Below, in pieces: positions 33,624 to 46,018 of a DNA stretch of 64,000 nucleotides. The first letter of the stretch is position 1; every line of letters begins with the position of its first letter. Made by a program: the position numbers and the translations under genes. Source of the DNA: Lates calcarifer (lineage: Eukaryota > Chordata > Actinopteri > Centropomidae); assembly GCF_001640805.2 (NCBI RefSeq), contig NC_066855.1:16276236-16340235 (forward strand). Direction: 5' to 3'. Below the pieces are notes generated by a model. It was given only the letters and a program-made list of their open reading frames with translations. It had not been told where the DNA came from and ran no database searches.

Positions 33624-35824
33624 CTCCCTGTAAAATATTTTTCAAACTCACATGGCATAAATGTAATCAATAAATCCTAAATCTGATCAGCTGTGATGTG
33701 AGGTGACTGGTGAACCCCTCCCATCGGAGGTAGCTGGTGGATGATATCGAGGGTCAGAGGTCGTGTGTTTGGATATCCGTTGGCAAAAACCTTGCTTACA
33801 TTTCCAAGAGAGTGTGGCTGAGGTCTAATTCATTAATTTCTTCCTTTTTCTCTTCCTGGTCTAATAACACAGGTGAAGGAAGTGTGGGTGAAGGTCAAAC
33901 AGTCGTCTACAGATAGACGCATTATGTTTGCTAAATCATCAGTTTGATCAAATTCCTCTCAAAGTGTTGACCTCCAGCAGATGGAGTTACAAAGAGATTG
34001 TTGAGTTGTTTCTTTCAGGGTTCAAAAGGACAAAGCTCCATTTATTTTCATGCATCTTCAGTTTTACCGTCTGCTGGAGATTTTGTTTCTATACAACTAA
34101 GCTACAACAGCAAATATGCTCTGTAGGAAGTGTAATTTCTGGCTGTATTATCTTCAGAGGCAACCTGTTTTTTAATGAATGAAGCTGCTCATTAATTAAC
34201 AGCAGTGGAGGTGGTTGGAGTGGATAGTGGGCGTACAAAGTTCAGGATACTAAGGTTCACATCTCTCTGTGTCTGTGTTCAACCAGACCAGGAGCTTTCC
34301 CTAATCTTAACCAGAACCTTAACACAACAGTCTAATAATGCTGTCGTCACTGCAGGTGGATATTCTACTGCAAGAGCAGAAAGAAATATGTCGTCTGCTA
34401 TATTCATCATAAACGTAATTCGCAACTTGATAAACACGTAATTTAACAATATTTCCTCATTACATTTTCAGAAAACAGAGGGCAGTTTCAGTTATGTTTC
34501 CTACAAAATGCATTTGCTGTTGCAGTTTACTTGTAAGAAATGTAATTCCTACAAGCCGGTTGGAGACGAGAAATTTAAAAGCTCTCCCTGCAGGAGAAAT
34601 TTATTGCAAATGTTCTCTGATTCAGTGTGAGTGCCAACCAGGTGAGAGCTTCCAGCATAGACACGGGACAAGATATGCAACTATCATATATGCAGATGAT
34701 GCAATTAATTTTCTCTTACCACTATCATGGACCCAAAAGACCCTGAGGATCTCTAGCACTGAGTCTCTAGTATGCATGGAGCAATTACAATGAAATGATA
34801 GGCAGTACTGATAGCACTCTGTGAGCCAAGTCATCTACTCCACTGTGTCCTTGACACAATAAAATAATATACATTTTACATACACAAACAAACCTATAGT
34901 TTAAGTAAGGATTAATGGACAAATTGAAGTTCAAAAGTCCTTCGCTTCTATGTGGAAGGTATTGTTAAAAGAATTTACAGCAGATTTCACTCATGTCACA
35001 TCACTGAAGCTGAAGATGCTCCTCCGTGGCTGCTATTTCACTGCTTTTTTAACAAACTGTTCAATGCCCTGAAAAATCCTGCTCTGCTCTACACTGCGAT
35101 CCCCTCCTCTCGCTCTTTCTTTTTTTTTCTTTTCAGTTCCACAACACTGAACAGGAAGTGTCAGCCTTTCTCTCCATCACACTGGCAGCAGCAACCTTCC
35201 CTTAAATGGTTCTCAATCTCATTACAAAGTGGAGAAGGTTGAGTAATAAATGCCAAACTCCTTCACTACCCCAGTGCCATTTTTAGCTGGCCGACACTTG
35301 TCCTCCCTGCCTCCCTCGCTGTCCGAGCCGCTGTGGCCCACAAACACGGGTTGTGCATAAACGTTGTTCTGTAGAGCTTCTATTTATTATGTCTCTCTGT
35401 GCCCTTTCACGCTTTTCTCACTCCCCGGGGGTGTCTCGGGGATCGATAACAGCCCCGGCTATTGAGGGTGCTAAGACCTTTCTCTCGTTAACGCACGGTT
35501 TACTTAGTCGTGTCAGAGAAACCCATTCCACCTCCACCAGTTGTCCCAGCAGGCCTCCACCAGACTGTTTAGGTTTTTGCCGTTCTCTGAGATGGGTCTA
35601 TTATTCCAGTTTGTGGGGGAAATGTGCCCTAGTTTTGCGGGCGTCTAAACCCTTTTACATCTGCGGGATTGAGATAGGGAAGGTTTCATCCCATGACCAA
35701 ATGGTTTTTGAATAAGAACGAGAGGCGCTTTGAACGAGAGATCTCGAGAATACTGACGTTTCTGTCACATCATGGATGTCTTTGGGATTATCAGTGGACT
35801 GGTTGTGATGGGACCAACACTTAC

Positions 35825-35931
35825 CTCAAACACAAGAAGAGGAAGAAGGCTATGAGCAGAGCCACCATCGAGATGCAGTGACCCAGGAAGTTTATGATCA
35901 CAGCTATTTGGTAGTGCATCTTGCCTTTTTT
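35825..35931 (-). CDS. crhr1: CRHR1 exon 5: stalk and TM1
   Basis: Acceptor TTCCCTGCAG is followed by [20 protein letters not shown], then [15 protein letters not shown] and AG before GTAAGT-like GTAAGTG. It is 107 nt, phase 0 in and 2 out. It encodes the linker after the ectodomain and the first membrane helix, matching human KKSKVHY and INYLGHCIS. Confidence 0.98.
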
Positions 35932-36299
35932 CTGCAGGGAAAAAAATAAACACAGGATGAGTCTTGTGGGTATTTCTGATTCTTAAAAATAACAGTATTT
36001 TCCGGACAAGAGGAGAGACTTAAAAGACTGAAAATCCTCTTTTATTTTACAGTTTTTTTTGAGCCAGCTCCTGCTGTGGTGTTGAACAGGGACGAGTGTT
36101 CAAACAGTAGGAATGTTAAGACTCACATTTACAGTCCTGGTTTTTGGCAATAATAAACTCTACATTATTAATAGTTAGTTTATTCAGTAATAATGAATCA
36201 ATAAGCACTTAATACAGCTATAGTAAATATTACAACATGACGATATGAGACAGACATGTAAAAAGGCCCCTGATCCCTCCAACACACAGTGTTTCACTT

Positions 36300-36960
36300 T
36301 GTAGTTGTTTTTTGTCTCTTTGTATTTGCTTTGTGTTTTTTGGTGGTAATTTTAGATCTTTTTCACCTCTTAGTGGTCCTTCAGTGTCCCTTCCTAGTTG
36401 TTTTGCATCTCCTGTGGTAGTCTGACGCATCTTGTTGGTCATATTTCTTTCCTTTGTGGTCCCTTTCTGTCTCCTTCTGGCAGTTTTCTATCTTTTTGTG
36501 GTCATTTTTTGTCTCTCTGTAGTTATTTTGTGTCTCTTTGTATTTGCTTTGTGTCTTTTGGTGGTAGTTTTGCTTCTCTTTTGGATTGTTTTGTGTCACT
36601 TTGTGGTCACTTCACATATTCTGCTGGTCATTTTGTTTCATGATTGTGATTGGTTGTGCTTCTAATCATTCTGTATGTCTGTGGTCATTTTGCATCCCTT
36701 TGTAGTTGTTTAGCGTCTTCTGTGGTAGTTTAGCGTCTCTTGTGTGTGTGTGTGTGTGTGTGTGTCTTTGTGCTCGCTTTACATCCTTTTGCATCTTCTG
36801 TGGTAGCTTTTTGTGTTCATTTTTTATGTCTTTGTGGTGCTTTTGTGCCTTATTGTTGAAGTTTTATAGTCTTTGTGGTCAATTTGCATATTTCATGGTA
36901 GTTTAAGTGTCTCTTTTGGTTAATTTTTCATCTCTTTGTGGCCGTTACATTGCCTTTGCA
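36300..36960 (+). repeat. Degenerate minisatellite, TTTGTGTCTCTTTGTGGTCAT units
   Basis: About 30 diverged tandem units of roughly 20-24 bases, with variants such as TTTTGTGTCTCTTTGTATTTG, TGTGGTCATTTTTTGTCTC and TGTGGTAGTTTAGCGTCT. They create overlapping pseudo-coding frames on both strands (LSFCGHFLSL or TQNNYRETKN types). A (TG)n run is embedded at 36741-36765. This kind of repeat is frequent in fish introns. Confidence 0.85.
36741..36765. repeat. Short (TG)n microsatellite
   Basis: A run of twelve TG units inside the degenerate minisatellite. Confidence 0.95.
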
Positions 36961-39789
36961 ACAAGAATGTTAACACTCAGCGCTCTATCCATGATACTAA
37001 TAAGACAACTACCTATAGGTCAGATTTGATCAGATTTCAGGGGGGCCTGTGCCACCCCATGCCATCCCTCTGGCCCCTCCCCTGGTTTTTAAACATGAAT
37101 ACTGTGAAGCTTGTAAGCATGCACAGTCTCAGAGGCCTTCTGCTACAGCTGAAGGTTTTACATAGAACATCTTCCTCTAAATCTGTGCCTAAGACCACTG
37201 TCTGTGACTCAGATATCCATTGTGATCGGATTTCCCCCACACTACCAACAGTAATCTGTGCTGTAAGTGGATTTATGTAACCTACTGGTGTCTACGGCCA
37301 AGATTAAATGTGGGCATGTTTAATCCCTGCCCCACCCACCCTGAAACACGTCATCTGTCCCATTCACTATATTTTGGTGCAGCAGCTCAAATCTTTAACT
37401 CTTTCTAAGTCTGTGGTGGACAGATGGTGTGGTATCTTCAAATCAACAGCACAGACGCTTTTCTCCATCTGATTAATGAACACACATCAATTCTATAGTA
37501 AATTCAGGAACAGTGATTTCTGAAAAACAAATCAAATACCAAAACAAACAAACAAATTAGGTTCTCTGTCACTGCCCTCCAGAGAGATATATGACCTTAT
37601 GACCTTTGCAAAACGAGATATACAAACATTTTCTGATCTGCCACCTTTATGGTCAAGGTGTGATTTGTTTGGGGTAAAGGAAAGATTGTAGTCATGGTTT
37701 TCTGTTTTAAGCTCTTAAGATTGGCCAGTAATTACTCTCATGGCCACAAGATGTCAGTTGTCGGGAAAACATAAACGTACTGAATCAACTTGAAGATAAA
37801 ACATTTTTTTTTTCTGGAAATTATGCTAGAAAAAGTCAGGTTCCTCTCATATAATGTATTCATAACATCAGATATTCTTTTTGAATGTAGAAAATAGAAG
37901 TGTAATTACGGCCTTTCACAGAGAGTGTTGCATTAATGGATAGTTTGTAGCCATAATATTGCTGGACTAGCAAGTATTTTCAGTCTGTTTATTGTGAGTC
38001 AGTCAGCACTCAAAGTGTTAGTTTAGCCCAGTTTAACCTGCAGGAATTTTTCTCAAGGCTTGCGTAGTGTGATTTGCTGCCACAGAAAAAATACATATAT
38101 GACAAGTGAGAACAAGTTCATAGCATCTCCCAATGTTTGTACTGCATAAATGAACCAGGGAGAAAATCTGTCATACAGAAAAGAATTACAGCTGTCAAAG
38201 CTGTCACTGTCATTTCATGTTTCACACATGAGATGAAGGGCCTCAGTAATGTGAACTCTCTTCTCCTTGGATTTAGGAGATCACAGTTTCCCAACAGGAC
38301 GAGTGTTGAAGTGTTGCTTATCCCCAAAAAGTCTCAAAAACAGATGTTATAATCTCTGTCATCTGTCTGATGAATGATGAATGTGGTAGATTATTTTATT
38401 TGAACAAACGACCAACGGTACAATAGATAACTATAGGTTTGGAGTCGAGTCTATTTTAGTGCAATAATCACATGACATACGTACTGTTAAGAGTTATAAT
38501 CATTGCTGTAAAGTGATCTCTTAGCATACTTCAGACTATGGCTGAACAATATGTGAAAAAATCACAGTGAGACAGATATTGCAATCTGAGTCACAATTTT
38601 AGCAGGAATTCTTTTTCATTTTTACAGAAAAAGAAAACATGAAAATGACTATTTGATTTTTTTGCTGGGGTCTTTCCAAACAAGATCTGTAACACCACAA
38701 TGCATCATTTATAATGGTACATAGCGGTTTAAAGTTCTCTTTCAAGCTCCCCTTTTTCATTCTTTACACTTAACCATTGATGCAATTTATTGTGTCAAAA
38801 TTACAAAAACACAATGTTCTTGCAGAGAGATTGGGGAGGCAGGCTATGACAGCAGGCTTTTAGCCACGTCTCTGAGTGTGGCTGTTCAGAAAAGGTGTAA
38901 ACACTTTTGCCTTTGGTTGACCTGTCATACACCTCTTCACCTCTTGTACACTGTACACACTAAAAGGATGCTGTCTCAGGCTGGTACCATTACATCAGAT
39001 ATTCTTATTCAGAAAGCATCAGCTTCCATCAAACAGAAGATTTTGTGTCCCACAGGTTACACTGGACAGATTACACAACTTCACTGACGTGCACCTGTGG
39101 AGGATGAGCACTGAGAGATGAAACTGATTTCACTGCTGCTGCTTATTTCTGATACAATATACACTCAGTTAACAGTGTATTAGGAACATCTTACTAACAC
39201 TAATGTGGTCTAAAACAACAGTCCTGAAATAAATTCTCCTTTATGTTCAGTTTGTGTTGAAACAGTTACAGAGAGGAGTTGATTCAGCTCTGTGAGCACT
39301 GAATGCTTTAGGGTCACAATACATTTTTGGGCTCATATTTATATTTATATTTGGAGTGTATACTTTAATATTTATTAATTATTTAATAATAATAATAATA
39401 CAAAGAAAAGAACAGATTTAGTTGTTTGCAAACAAACAAGAATAATTTTGGCATAAAATGTATTTGCAGTCACCATCTAAGTATATTCACATTCTGCACT
39501 TGTCAGTATAGAAATAAATTCTCCTTATGGTATGATTTCTCTGACGTACCTCATCAAGCAGCAGAATTTAGTTTCCAATTTTTCATTATTTCAAACCCAT
39601 TTATATATTTAGACATGGTGAAAACTGTGTTAATTATTTCCAGAGATTTCATGATTTCACAAAAAATAAAATGAACTTAATACTATATGCCCATGCAGAA
39701 AAACAAACCATCTGATTTTCTGCATGGCATGGATTTTTGAACTCTTTTTAACTCTTAAGTTTAGACACTGTTTACATTCAGTTCCTACA

Positions 39790-40025
39790 AGTCTGATAAA
39801 CACAGGTCCAGATTTGCTGCTCTGTAATGAACCATCCAGACCTCTCAGGTCATCTGGGACAGATCTCCTCACTGTCCCCAGAGTCTAAACTAAACATGGA
39901 GGAGCAGCATTCAGTTTTTACGCTCCACATCTGGAACAAACTCTTCTTATACAGCTGTCAGTTCTTTTAAATCAGGGTTTAAGACTTTTCTGTTTACCAC
40001 CACCTCTTATTAAAACCATTCATTA
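39790..40025 (+). mobile_element. LINE ORF2 3' fragment
   Basis: The plus strand translates, across frame breaks, RPLRSSGTDLLTVPRV, then FYAPHLWNKL and a final FKSGFKTFLF-like region followed by TTTTS. This order (RSLRSS, LWN-LP, FK-RLKT-LF) is the end of ORF2 in many fish LINEs. Only about 80 codons are left. Confidence 0.7.
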
Positions 40026-40224
40026 ATCCATTCTTGTACTGCAACATAATTTTTACTCTAGTGTTTTATGCTATTTTAGTTTTTATCTTTTACATTTGGT
40101 GTTCTTTACTTTGGTGTTTCTTTTGTACATGACATTCCTAATAATCTGCCAACTGACAATTTGAAAATATGTTTGTAAGGTTTGTTTTGTTGTCTTACTA
40201 AATGTGTTTTCTTATGTCCTGTTT

Positions 40225-40420
40225 CAAATCAAACTATAGCAACTAGTCGATCAATAGGTTAATCAATCCGCGAGTTTGGAAGTATTTTGATTTTAGTATT
40301 CTTTAAATCAAGTATTTAATCAAGTATTGTACATGACAGTAAATTGAATGTTTTGGGGTTTTGGACTGTTGGTTGGACAGAACAAAACATTTTAAAGATT
40401 GTCACTCTTGATTTTCACAG
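40225..40420 (+). repeat. Dispersed fish repeat, GATTATTTTC family
   Basis: CTAGTCGATCAATAGGTTAA, CATGACAGTAAATTGAATG and GACTGTTGGTTGGACAGAAC match the same landmarks as the copy at 63740-63990 (there GACTGTTGGTCAGACAAAAC). Confidence 0.6.
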
Positions 40421-42094
40421 CCCTACCCAACCACAGCCCACATTGTGTAAATAAACACACTGTCAAGTTCATCTGAAGCTAATATGGGTCTTCAGCAGTC
40501 TGAGTTGGGTATTTTCGTCCCAGCAGTTGCATACTTAAGGTTTATTGCTTGTGTTTTGTCCCAGTTAAGAAAAACCTAAATGCATCTACCAGGTCAGATC
40601 CCTCTGCTGTAGCAGAACACATTTTTTCACCAAACAAGGACTGTAGATTCTGTCCCTCATCTTTTACAGCAGAGTCACACTATAAAGGGATCATCTCAAG
40701 GGTAGTATCATAAGACAAATGATTCCTGCAGACATACTCTTTCAATGTACATATGGCATGTGAGAATTAATATAGATTTGGAAAATTAAATGTGAATCAG
40801 TCCTGAAATAGACACTGATTTGTGCAGGAGTGGCCAACACACATTAGCACATAAATCAAGCCAATAGGAGGGTTTAAATGGATAGCAGAGCCTGAGAGGA
40901 AGGGGGTGGACGACAAGAGGATAATATAAGACCCACCCACCACACAGCCTCAGGTCTCACAAAATGTGTGGGCCACAGGAGCCAGAACCAAACCTGACTC
41001 ACTCTCTATAGGAAACAACAAAGACACTTAATAACCTCAAGCAAGTCCCAAAAGGAAAAGATGTTTTTTCCCTCAGACAAACTTTCCAATAAGCGTTTGA
41101 TCCTCTCTATCCTTTCTATTTCCAGTGGGACCACTGAATATCCAGTTCAATATGGACTGAACTTTAAAGAGAAGCTGCTTCAACTCCCCCTCATTTTCCC
41201 CCGGATGTCAATCACACCACCTGGTGATTTATTTCAAGGCTAGAAAAAGAAAAGGAAAAAAATCAAATACACATTTTTAAAAGGTCAGACACTCTATATC
41301 AATCTTCTGCCAGGATCGATTGGACATCAGAGTCAGAGAGTCTCAGAAAAAAACACTAAATGAAGGGTTTCGGTCCACAACACTGTTCGCTAATGCTCAC
41401 AGATCTATAAAGGACAAACTGACTACAACTGTAGTGCAATGTGGTAACTGACAGGCAAGCATGTGAATGAAATCCTTTATATTTGTCTTATTGCCAACAA
41501 ATCCCATGAAAAGACCAAAACCAGCAATAAACTGATCCTGCTAACAGGTATTGTGTGTATATCTTAGTCCTCTGTGCCACAGAGCTCTAGCCACAAACTA
41601 CAAGAACACATCAGTGATCCACACTGTTGCACTGACTGACAGGTTCCTTCATTAAACACACAGTAGTTTACTCTGACTCCAGCCCCCATATTGCACACCT
41701 ACAGCCTCGTTCCAGATCCTGAATCACCACCTATACCTGAGATTTTTCAGTGAATCAGATATGTCTGGTGTTACGTTCACTGACGTATGTTTCCCTTGTT
41801 TGAAACACAACTGTCTTCCTGTGGCATATATTACTACATTGTTTTCACAATTAAGTTGTGGCAGCATTACCTCTGAACTGAATGCTGTTTATAATCTAAG
41901 CAGATATTGTCTTGTAACATTAGATAAGTTGGTGGAAAGCAAATGAAATACACTGTTAATTTTACTGACATGATTGTGGCTTACAATATTTTAACAACAG
42001 TCCTTGTTCTGTTATTATTATCATCATTATTATTTTAGTGTTGCAGTCTCCGACCATGACCAGCAAGAATTTAAGGTTAACCATTGAGAAAGAC

Positions 42095-42137
42095 AAAAAA
42101 AAAAAGAAAGAAAAAAAAAAGAAAAAGAAAAAAAAAC
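42095..42137. repeat. A-rich low-complexity tract
   Basis: Runs of A interrupted by single G over about 43 bases. It creates a meaningless Phe/Ser-rich frame on the minus strand. Confidence 0.95.
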
Positions 42138-43821
42138 TGTAGTCTGATGGAGATGTTAGTAGAATCAAAAAAGCCAAGAGGTTATTAGGTTAACTTAGCT
42201 TAAAAACACAGTCACTTGTCAAAGGCGCTTCTGGATGAATATGCTAACACTTTGACCCCCATTTAGCATTTATAAGCGTATACTAAAAACATCTGAAAAA
42301 AAAAATGTTTATATCACATTATAATGTAGTTGTAAAGATTATTAAGATTATTAACAAATTTGTCAATAACTATAATGCTGCCCGGTGACACACGTAGAGG
42401 CTGCCATGAGACAGTATAGTAAAACACAGCTGTACTGGTACGAAATATGAACATTAAAAAACACTTAGAATAAACCCCTGGCATGAGCAGAAACCAGCTA
42501 ACTGAACACAACCTCATACTGAATGAAGGAAAATGAAACAGCATTTCAGTCTCTGCTGCTGTACATTCTCACTAGAGCACCAAATGTATTAATCCTCCAC
42601 TGAAAAGTATAAGTATAGATTTTACTCATATTTGAGTAACATTAGCTAAAAGCTACAGTGCCCAGCTGAGCCGTTTTAGATATAATTATACTCTACATTT
42701 GTGATGCATTTTTAAATATTTAAATCTTCTGTTGGAAAATATGGGTTTTTTGGCTGAAAGCCACAGACAGGGCAAACATATTGTTGGTTTTGGTCTTCTC
42801 ATAGGATTTGTTCACAATTAGAAAAAACACCAGAATTATCCTTTGAATGCATAGCAAGGGTCTAGATTCTTCTTAAAAATGGAAAACAGAAAACATTCGG
42901 ACAGAGCTTACTGAACCTGCTCAGGGTTACCGTGTTTACGGAAACTCAACTACTTAATATTCAGTTTCAGCAGATGGTTAGGCTGGGCAAAACAAGCACA
43001 CTGCTGCCACATGTTTTTGTCATGTAATTTTATATTTTATATACAATATTTCAAATGTCTACTTGTTGCAGGCTGATTTGGGTCAGCGTGTTCTGTCTGA
43101 AAGCTTTGTGCGCCGCTCAATCCTAATTAAAATGAACGCTCATCACCATCACATCTGCGCATCACACTACAACATCCAGGTGGAGGCTGGGAAAAAAACA
43201 ACAACACAGCAACATGTGAAAGAATAAAAATCTGGAGCACAGCAGGACCATAACAGCAGCATGCCGAGCAACTGTGTTTCCCTCTGCTTTCACGAATTGC
43301 TCACATCGCTGGAGGACAATGCTGCTCGGTAGGAAAAAAGTCACTCTTTTGGTTGCCATCTCTTTTGAGGAATTCACAAAATGAGAGAAAGGGAAATAGC
43401 TGCAGGTTGATTAGCAAATTTCAAGCTTCCACCTACATATAGAGCCAGCCAAGCCTCGGCAACTCTGGGCAAAATGACATGAAAGCTGCAGTGCAGGGGC
43501 CTATTTAATGCAAATTCAATACATTCATTGTCCTTTCTGAAGCTGACTCCTTCAAGTGATGCTCTTGGGGCATTCCCAAGTACATTCATAGTATTTTTAG
43601 TATTTGATAGTGTCCTTTTACAGCTGCAGCCTCCAAGACACCAAATCCCAAATCCATATTTACTATAAATAAGCCTGCAGTGGTCATCTTCCACTGCTAA
43701 CCTGGCCTCTGTTGTTGGGTTTTTGATTAACGCATGGAGCTGTTTCATGCATTGAGGGCCTTTGTGAAGAGCCTCATTAATCAGGACACATGCACACAAA
43801 CACCACACACTGAGGTCTTAC

Positions 43822-43907
43822 CTCCTCGTGAAGTATGGCCTTACACATGGAGTAGTTCCCCTTCAACGCCCATGTCCCATTTGCAAGACATTTCCTATAA
43901 ACATTAT
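43822..43907 (-). CDS. crhr1: CRHR1 exon 4: C-terminal part of the hormone-binding ectodomain
   Basis: Acceptor CTCTCTTGTGCAG precedes AT completing Asn, then NVYRKCLANGTWALKGNYS and MCKAILHEE up to GTAAGA. It encodes the last two ectodomain cysteines, the class B G-x-W motif (NGTW), and two N-glycosylation sequons (NGT, NYS). Human has [20 protein letters not shown] at the corresponding place. Confidence 0.97.
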
Positions 43908-44519
43908 CTGCACAAGAGAGCAAGAGAGGAAACAGACAGAAGGCTGCTGTTAAAAGGTGAGGTGACTCATTTAGATTTTCTTCTTATTTTCTCAATTTTT
44001 CAGCTGATGTGGAATACATTTTTTTGCTTCTTGTTTCCTTGGAAATATACAGGATATGAATTCCTGCTCGATTCGTACTGGCACTGTGACCTTTTCTGCT
44101 TTTGAGACTAATAGGGAGAGATATCATTAGAGGGAGCAACAAGCTGTGATTTTTCACACATTCACTGTCAGGACAGTCTGCCACCCTCTGCTTAAGCATT
44201 GTTCTTTACATTTAGACCTCCAATTTTATCCACGAATGACCTGTGTTCAACCCGCGTTTCTCCAACATTTTACACGCATTTATTCTGGTGTCAAGCTGTT
44301 TGCCAAAGATGTGGGAAAGTAGGGGCAGGTCAGCTGCTTCCTCACAATAATAGGCCATTATTGACAATTTTACCACAAGCTGTGACCCTATTAAGAGCTA
44401 TATTTTTTAAAATTTCAATCCCTATCTCCTCCTTGAAATCAATGAAAGACTCAGACTGGAGCTGTGACAGAGTGAAACAGCATATGGATGTTTATTTTCT
44501 ATTTTAAAAATGTCATTTC

Positions 44520-44860
44520 TGCACATTGCTGCTTAATGCAGCCCAAATAGTGGGGGATCGGCATGAAGGCACTGACAAATGATGAGTAAAATTACATTTT
44601 TCCATGCTGGCCGGCTGCATCACAGAGCACATTCACAGGACAGAAATGAAATAATCTGAACCAAATTTCACATTTGTCATTTCATATTTATTATGTCTTA
44701 AGATGAAAGAATCAAATTCATGAAATAGGCCACTGAGGAAATGAAATGCTGCAAATGAGGCAATTTGAAGTTGAAAGGAGAGATGTCAGACATTTTTTAA
44801 AGATATTTTTTGACATGAGCAGCTGTCTGCGAGGGAACAGGTGAGGCTACCAGATTTTAC
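44520..44860. promoter_or_regulatory. Candidate conserved non-coding element
   Basis: This stretch lacks recognisable repeats and is dense in short homeodomain/POU-like words (AAATTACATTTT, CATTTCATATTTATTATG, AAATTCATGAAAT) plus an E-box (CAGCTG). Such composition, in the long intron of a developmental and neuroendocrine gene, is compatible with an enhancer. It is speculative without cross-species alignment. Confidence 0.2.
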
Positions 44861-45299
44861 AGCCTGTGAATAAAATGTTCAGAGCTAAAGCTTGAGGTTC
44901 GGTTAATTTAATGATAAGCACAGTTAAAATTAAGTTAGTTCTGGTGCCTGCTATATAACAATATTAACAGGTTGAAGTGATTACTGTATGCAGCTGGGAC
45001 CAGAACTCATGCAACATAAAATATTCAGGACAGGTTTGAAAGATTATTTCATCTTTGGGTCAGGCTTTCTGTCAGCGGAAGGAAGATTTTGACAATCTGC
45101 AGTGAGAGCACATACGTTATGTGTCAGCCAGGTAAACGCTCGTCGCGAACCAAAACATCTTCCACTGAGTTATATGGACAGGTCTGACCCTGATCTCGAG
45201 GCGGGTCGTCTCTGCGGGTCGTTAGACTTCTTTTCCAGTGACAGTCAGCCAATTCTGAGGACTCAGTGGAAAAGTGAAAGTGAAATTTGCTGAGCAGAA

Positions 45300-45470
45300 T
45301 TTAGAGCCTTTACTAAAGGAAAAATAAAACAATATAAAAATACTCCATTACAACCTCCATGAAAAACCCACTTACGTAAAAGTATTATTAGAAAGATTTA
45401 CTTTAAGTATCAACATAAAAGTATTCGCTGATATATTACTGTCTGTGGCATTAGATTGATAATAATAGTG
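45300..45470. repeat. Dispersed fish repeat, AAGTA-rich family
   Basis: AAATACTCCATTACAACCTC, CACTTACGTAAAAGTATTAT, TACTTTAAGTATCAACATAA and GTCTGTGGCATTAGATTGAT are landmarks of the AAGTA family. Confidence 0.6.
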
Positions 45471-45513
45471 CATCAATGTGTGATCATTTTACTGTCTACT
45501 TTATATACAGTTT

Positions 45514-46018
45514 GGCCCTGTTCACACCTGGAATTAACATGTGTCTTATCCAATCACAAGTGGACAGCTCTAAGCACATTGTTCACACCTGGCATTAGAA
45601 CGTCTCCACTCAATATGCAAATAAACCTAGATATTTCTGTTTGGACCAAAAGCAACAGGAAGCAGCAAAGAACTTTCTGTGCATAGTCTGTCAGAAATTA
45701 AAAGAAGAAGAAGAAACGTATTTTCTTTGGCGTGTTCCAGGTGAACCATATCGCCTAAGATTTTCATCCTCCCTGTGAGATATCTCTGTGGGCTCTCTGA
45801 AAATTTCAGACCTCATAGGACAAAGCCAGCATATGCTTTTTGAGCACCAATTGAATGAGTATGAATGAGTACGTACTTCCAGTCCATGTCTGAATGTAAT
45901 CTGAGTGATCAGATCTCAGCTGTGTCCTCAATAAGGTGCACTTACCCCGGTACTTAGAACTGTCCACTTGTGATCAAATCACCCAAGACACATGTTAATG
46001 CCAGGCATGAACAGGGTC
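45514..46018. mobile_element. MITE with 60-bp terminal inverted repeats
   Basis: The left end (45516-45577) CCCTGTTCACACCTGGAATT continues AACATGTGTCTT, ATCACAAGTGGACAGCTCTA. The right end (45953-46016), read in reverse complement, gives CCCTGTTCATGCCTGGCATT, AACATGTGTCTT, ATCACAAGTGGACAGTTCTA. The arms therefore match over about 60 bases with few differences. There is no coding capacity in the 375-base centre. The left end also contains a second GTTCACACCTGGCATTAG at 45581. The transposase family is not shown by the sequence; similar fish elements are common. Confidence 0.85.

Larger units (their letters stand above)
32167..35824 (-). other. crhr1: crhr1 intron 5
   Basis: A 3.7-kb intron at the position where human CRHR1 carries the optional exon of the beta isoform; no such exon is seen. 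It contains an (AC)n at 32660-32707, a T run at 33186-33202 and an (AT)n at 33556-33623. Frames at 34494-34793 and 35353-35715 are plus-strand and unrecognised, and I regard them as chance. Confidence 0.6.
35932..43821 (-). other. crhr1: crhr1 intron 4
   Basis: A 7.9-kb intron. It includes the TTTGTGTCTC minisatellite at 36300-36960, a LINE fragment at 39790-40025, a GATTATT-family relic at 40225-40420, an A-rich tract at 42095-42137 and no supported exon. The frames near 38118-38352 and 42314-42544 are AT-rich chance frames. Confidence 0.6.

Noticed and set aside
35353..35715. 120-codon plus-strand open frame
   Set aside because: No similarity or splice support; it is antisense within crhr1 intron 5 with a composition typical of chance.
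32167..35824. Counterpart of the human CRHR1-beta extra exon in intron 5
   Set aside because: No in-frame segment with suitable splice sites and phase was recognised.
36381..36665. Overlapping frames such as FLSLCSYFVSLC or KETQNNYRET as repeat proteins
   Set aside because: They are products of the degenerate TTTGTGTCTC minisatellite, with no stable frame across the array.
36300..36960. CRISPR-like array because of regularly spaced units
   Set aside because: Units are tandem and diverged with no unique spacers; the window is vertebrate DNA.
43374..43808. 144-codon minus-strand open frame next to crhr1 exon 4
   Set aside because: It starts just downstream of the exon 4 donor and is intronic read-through without recognisable content.
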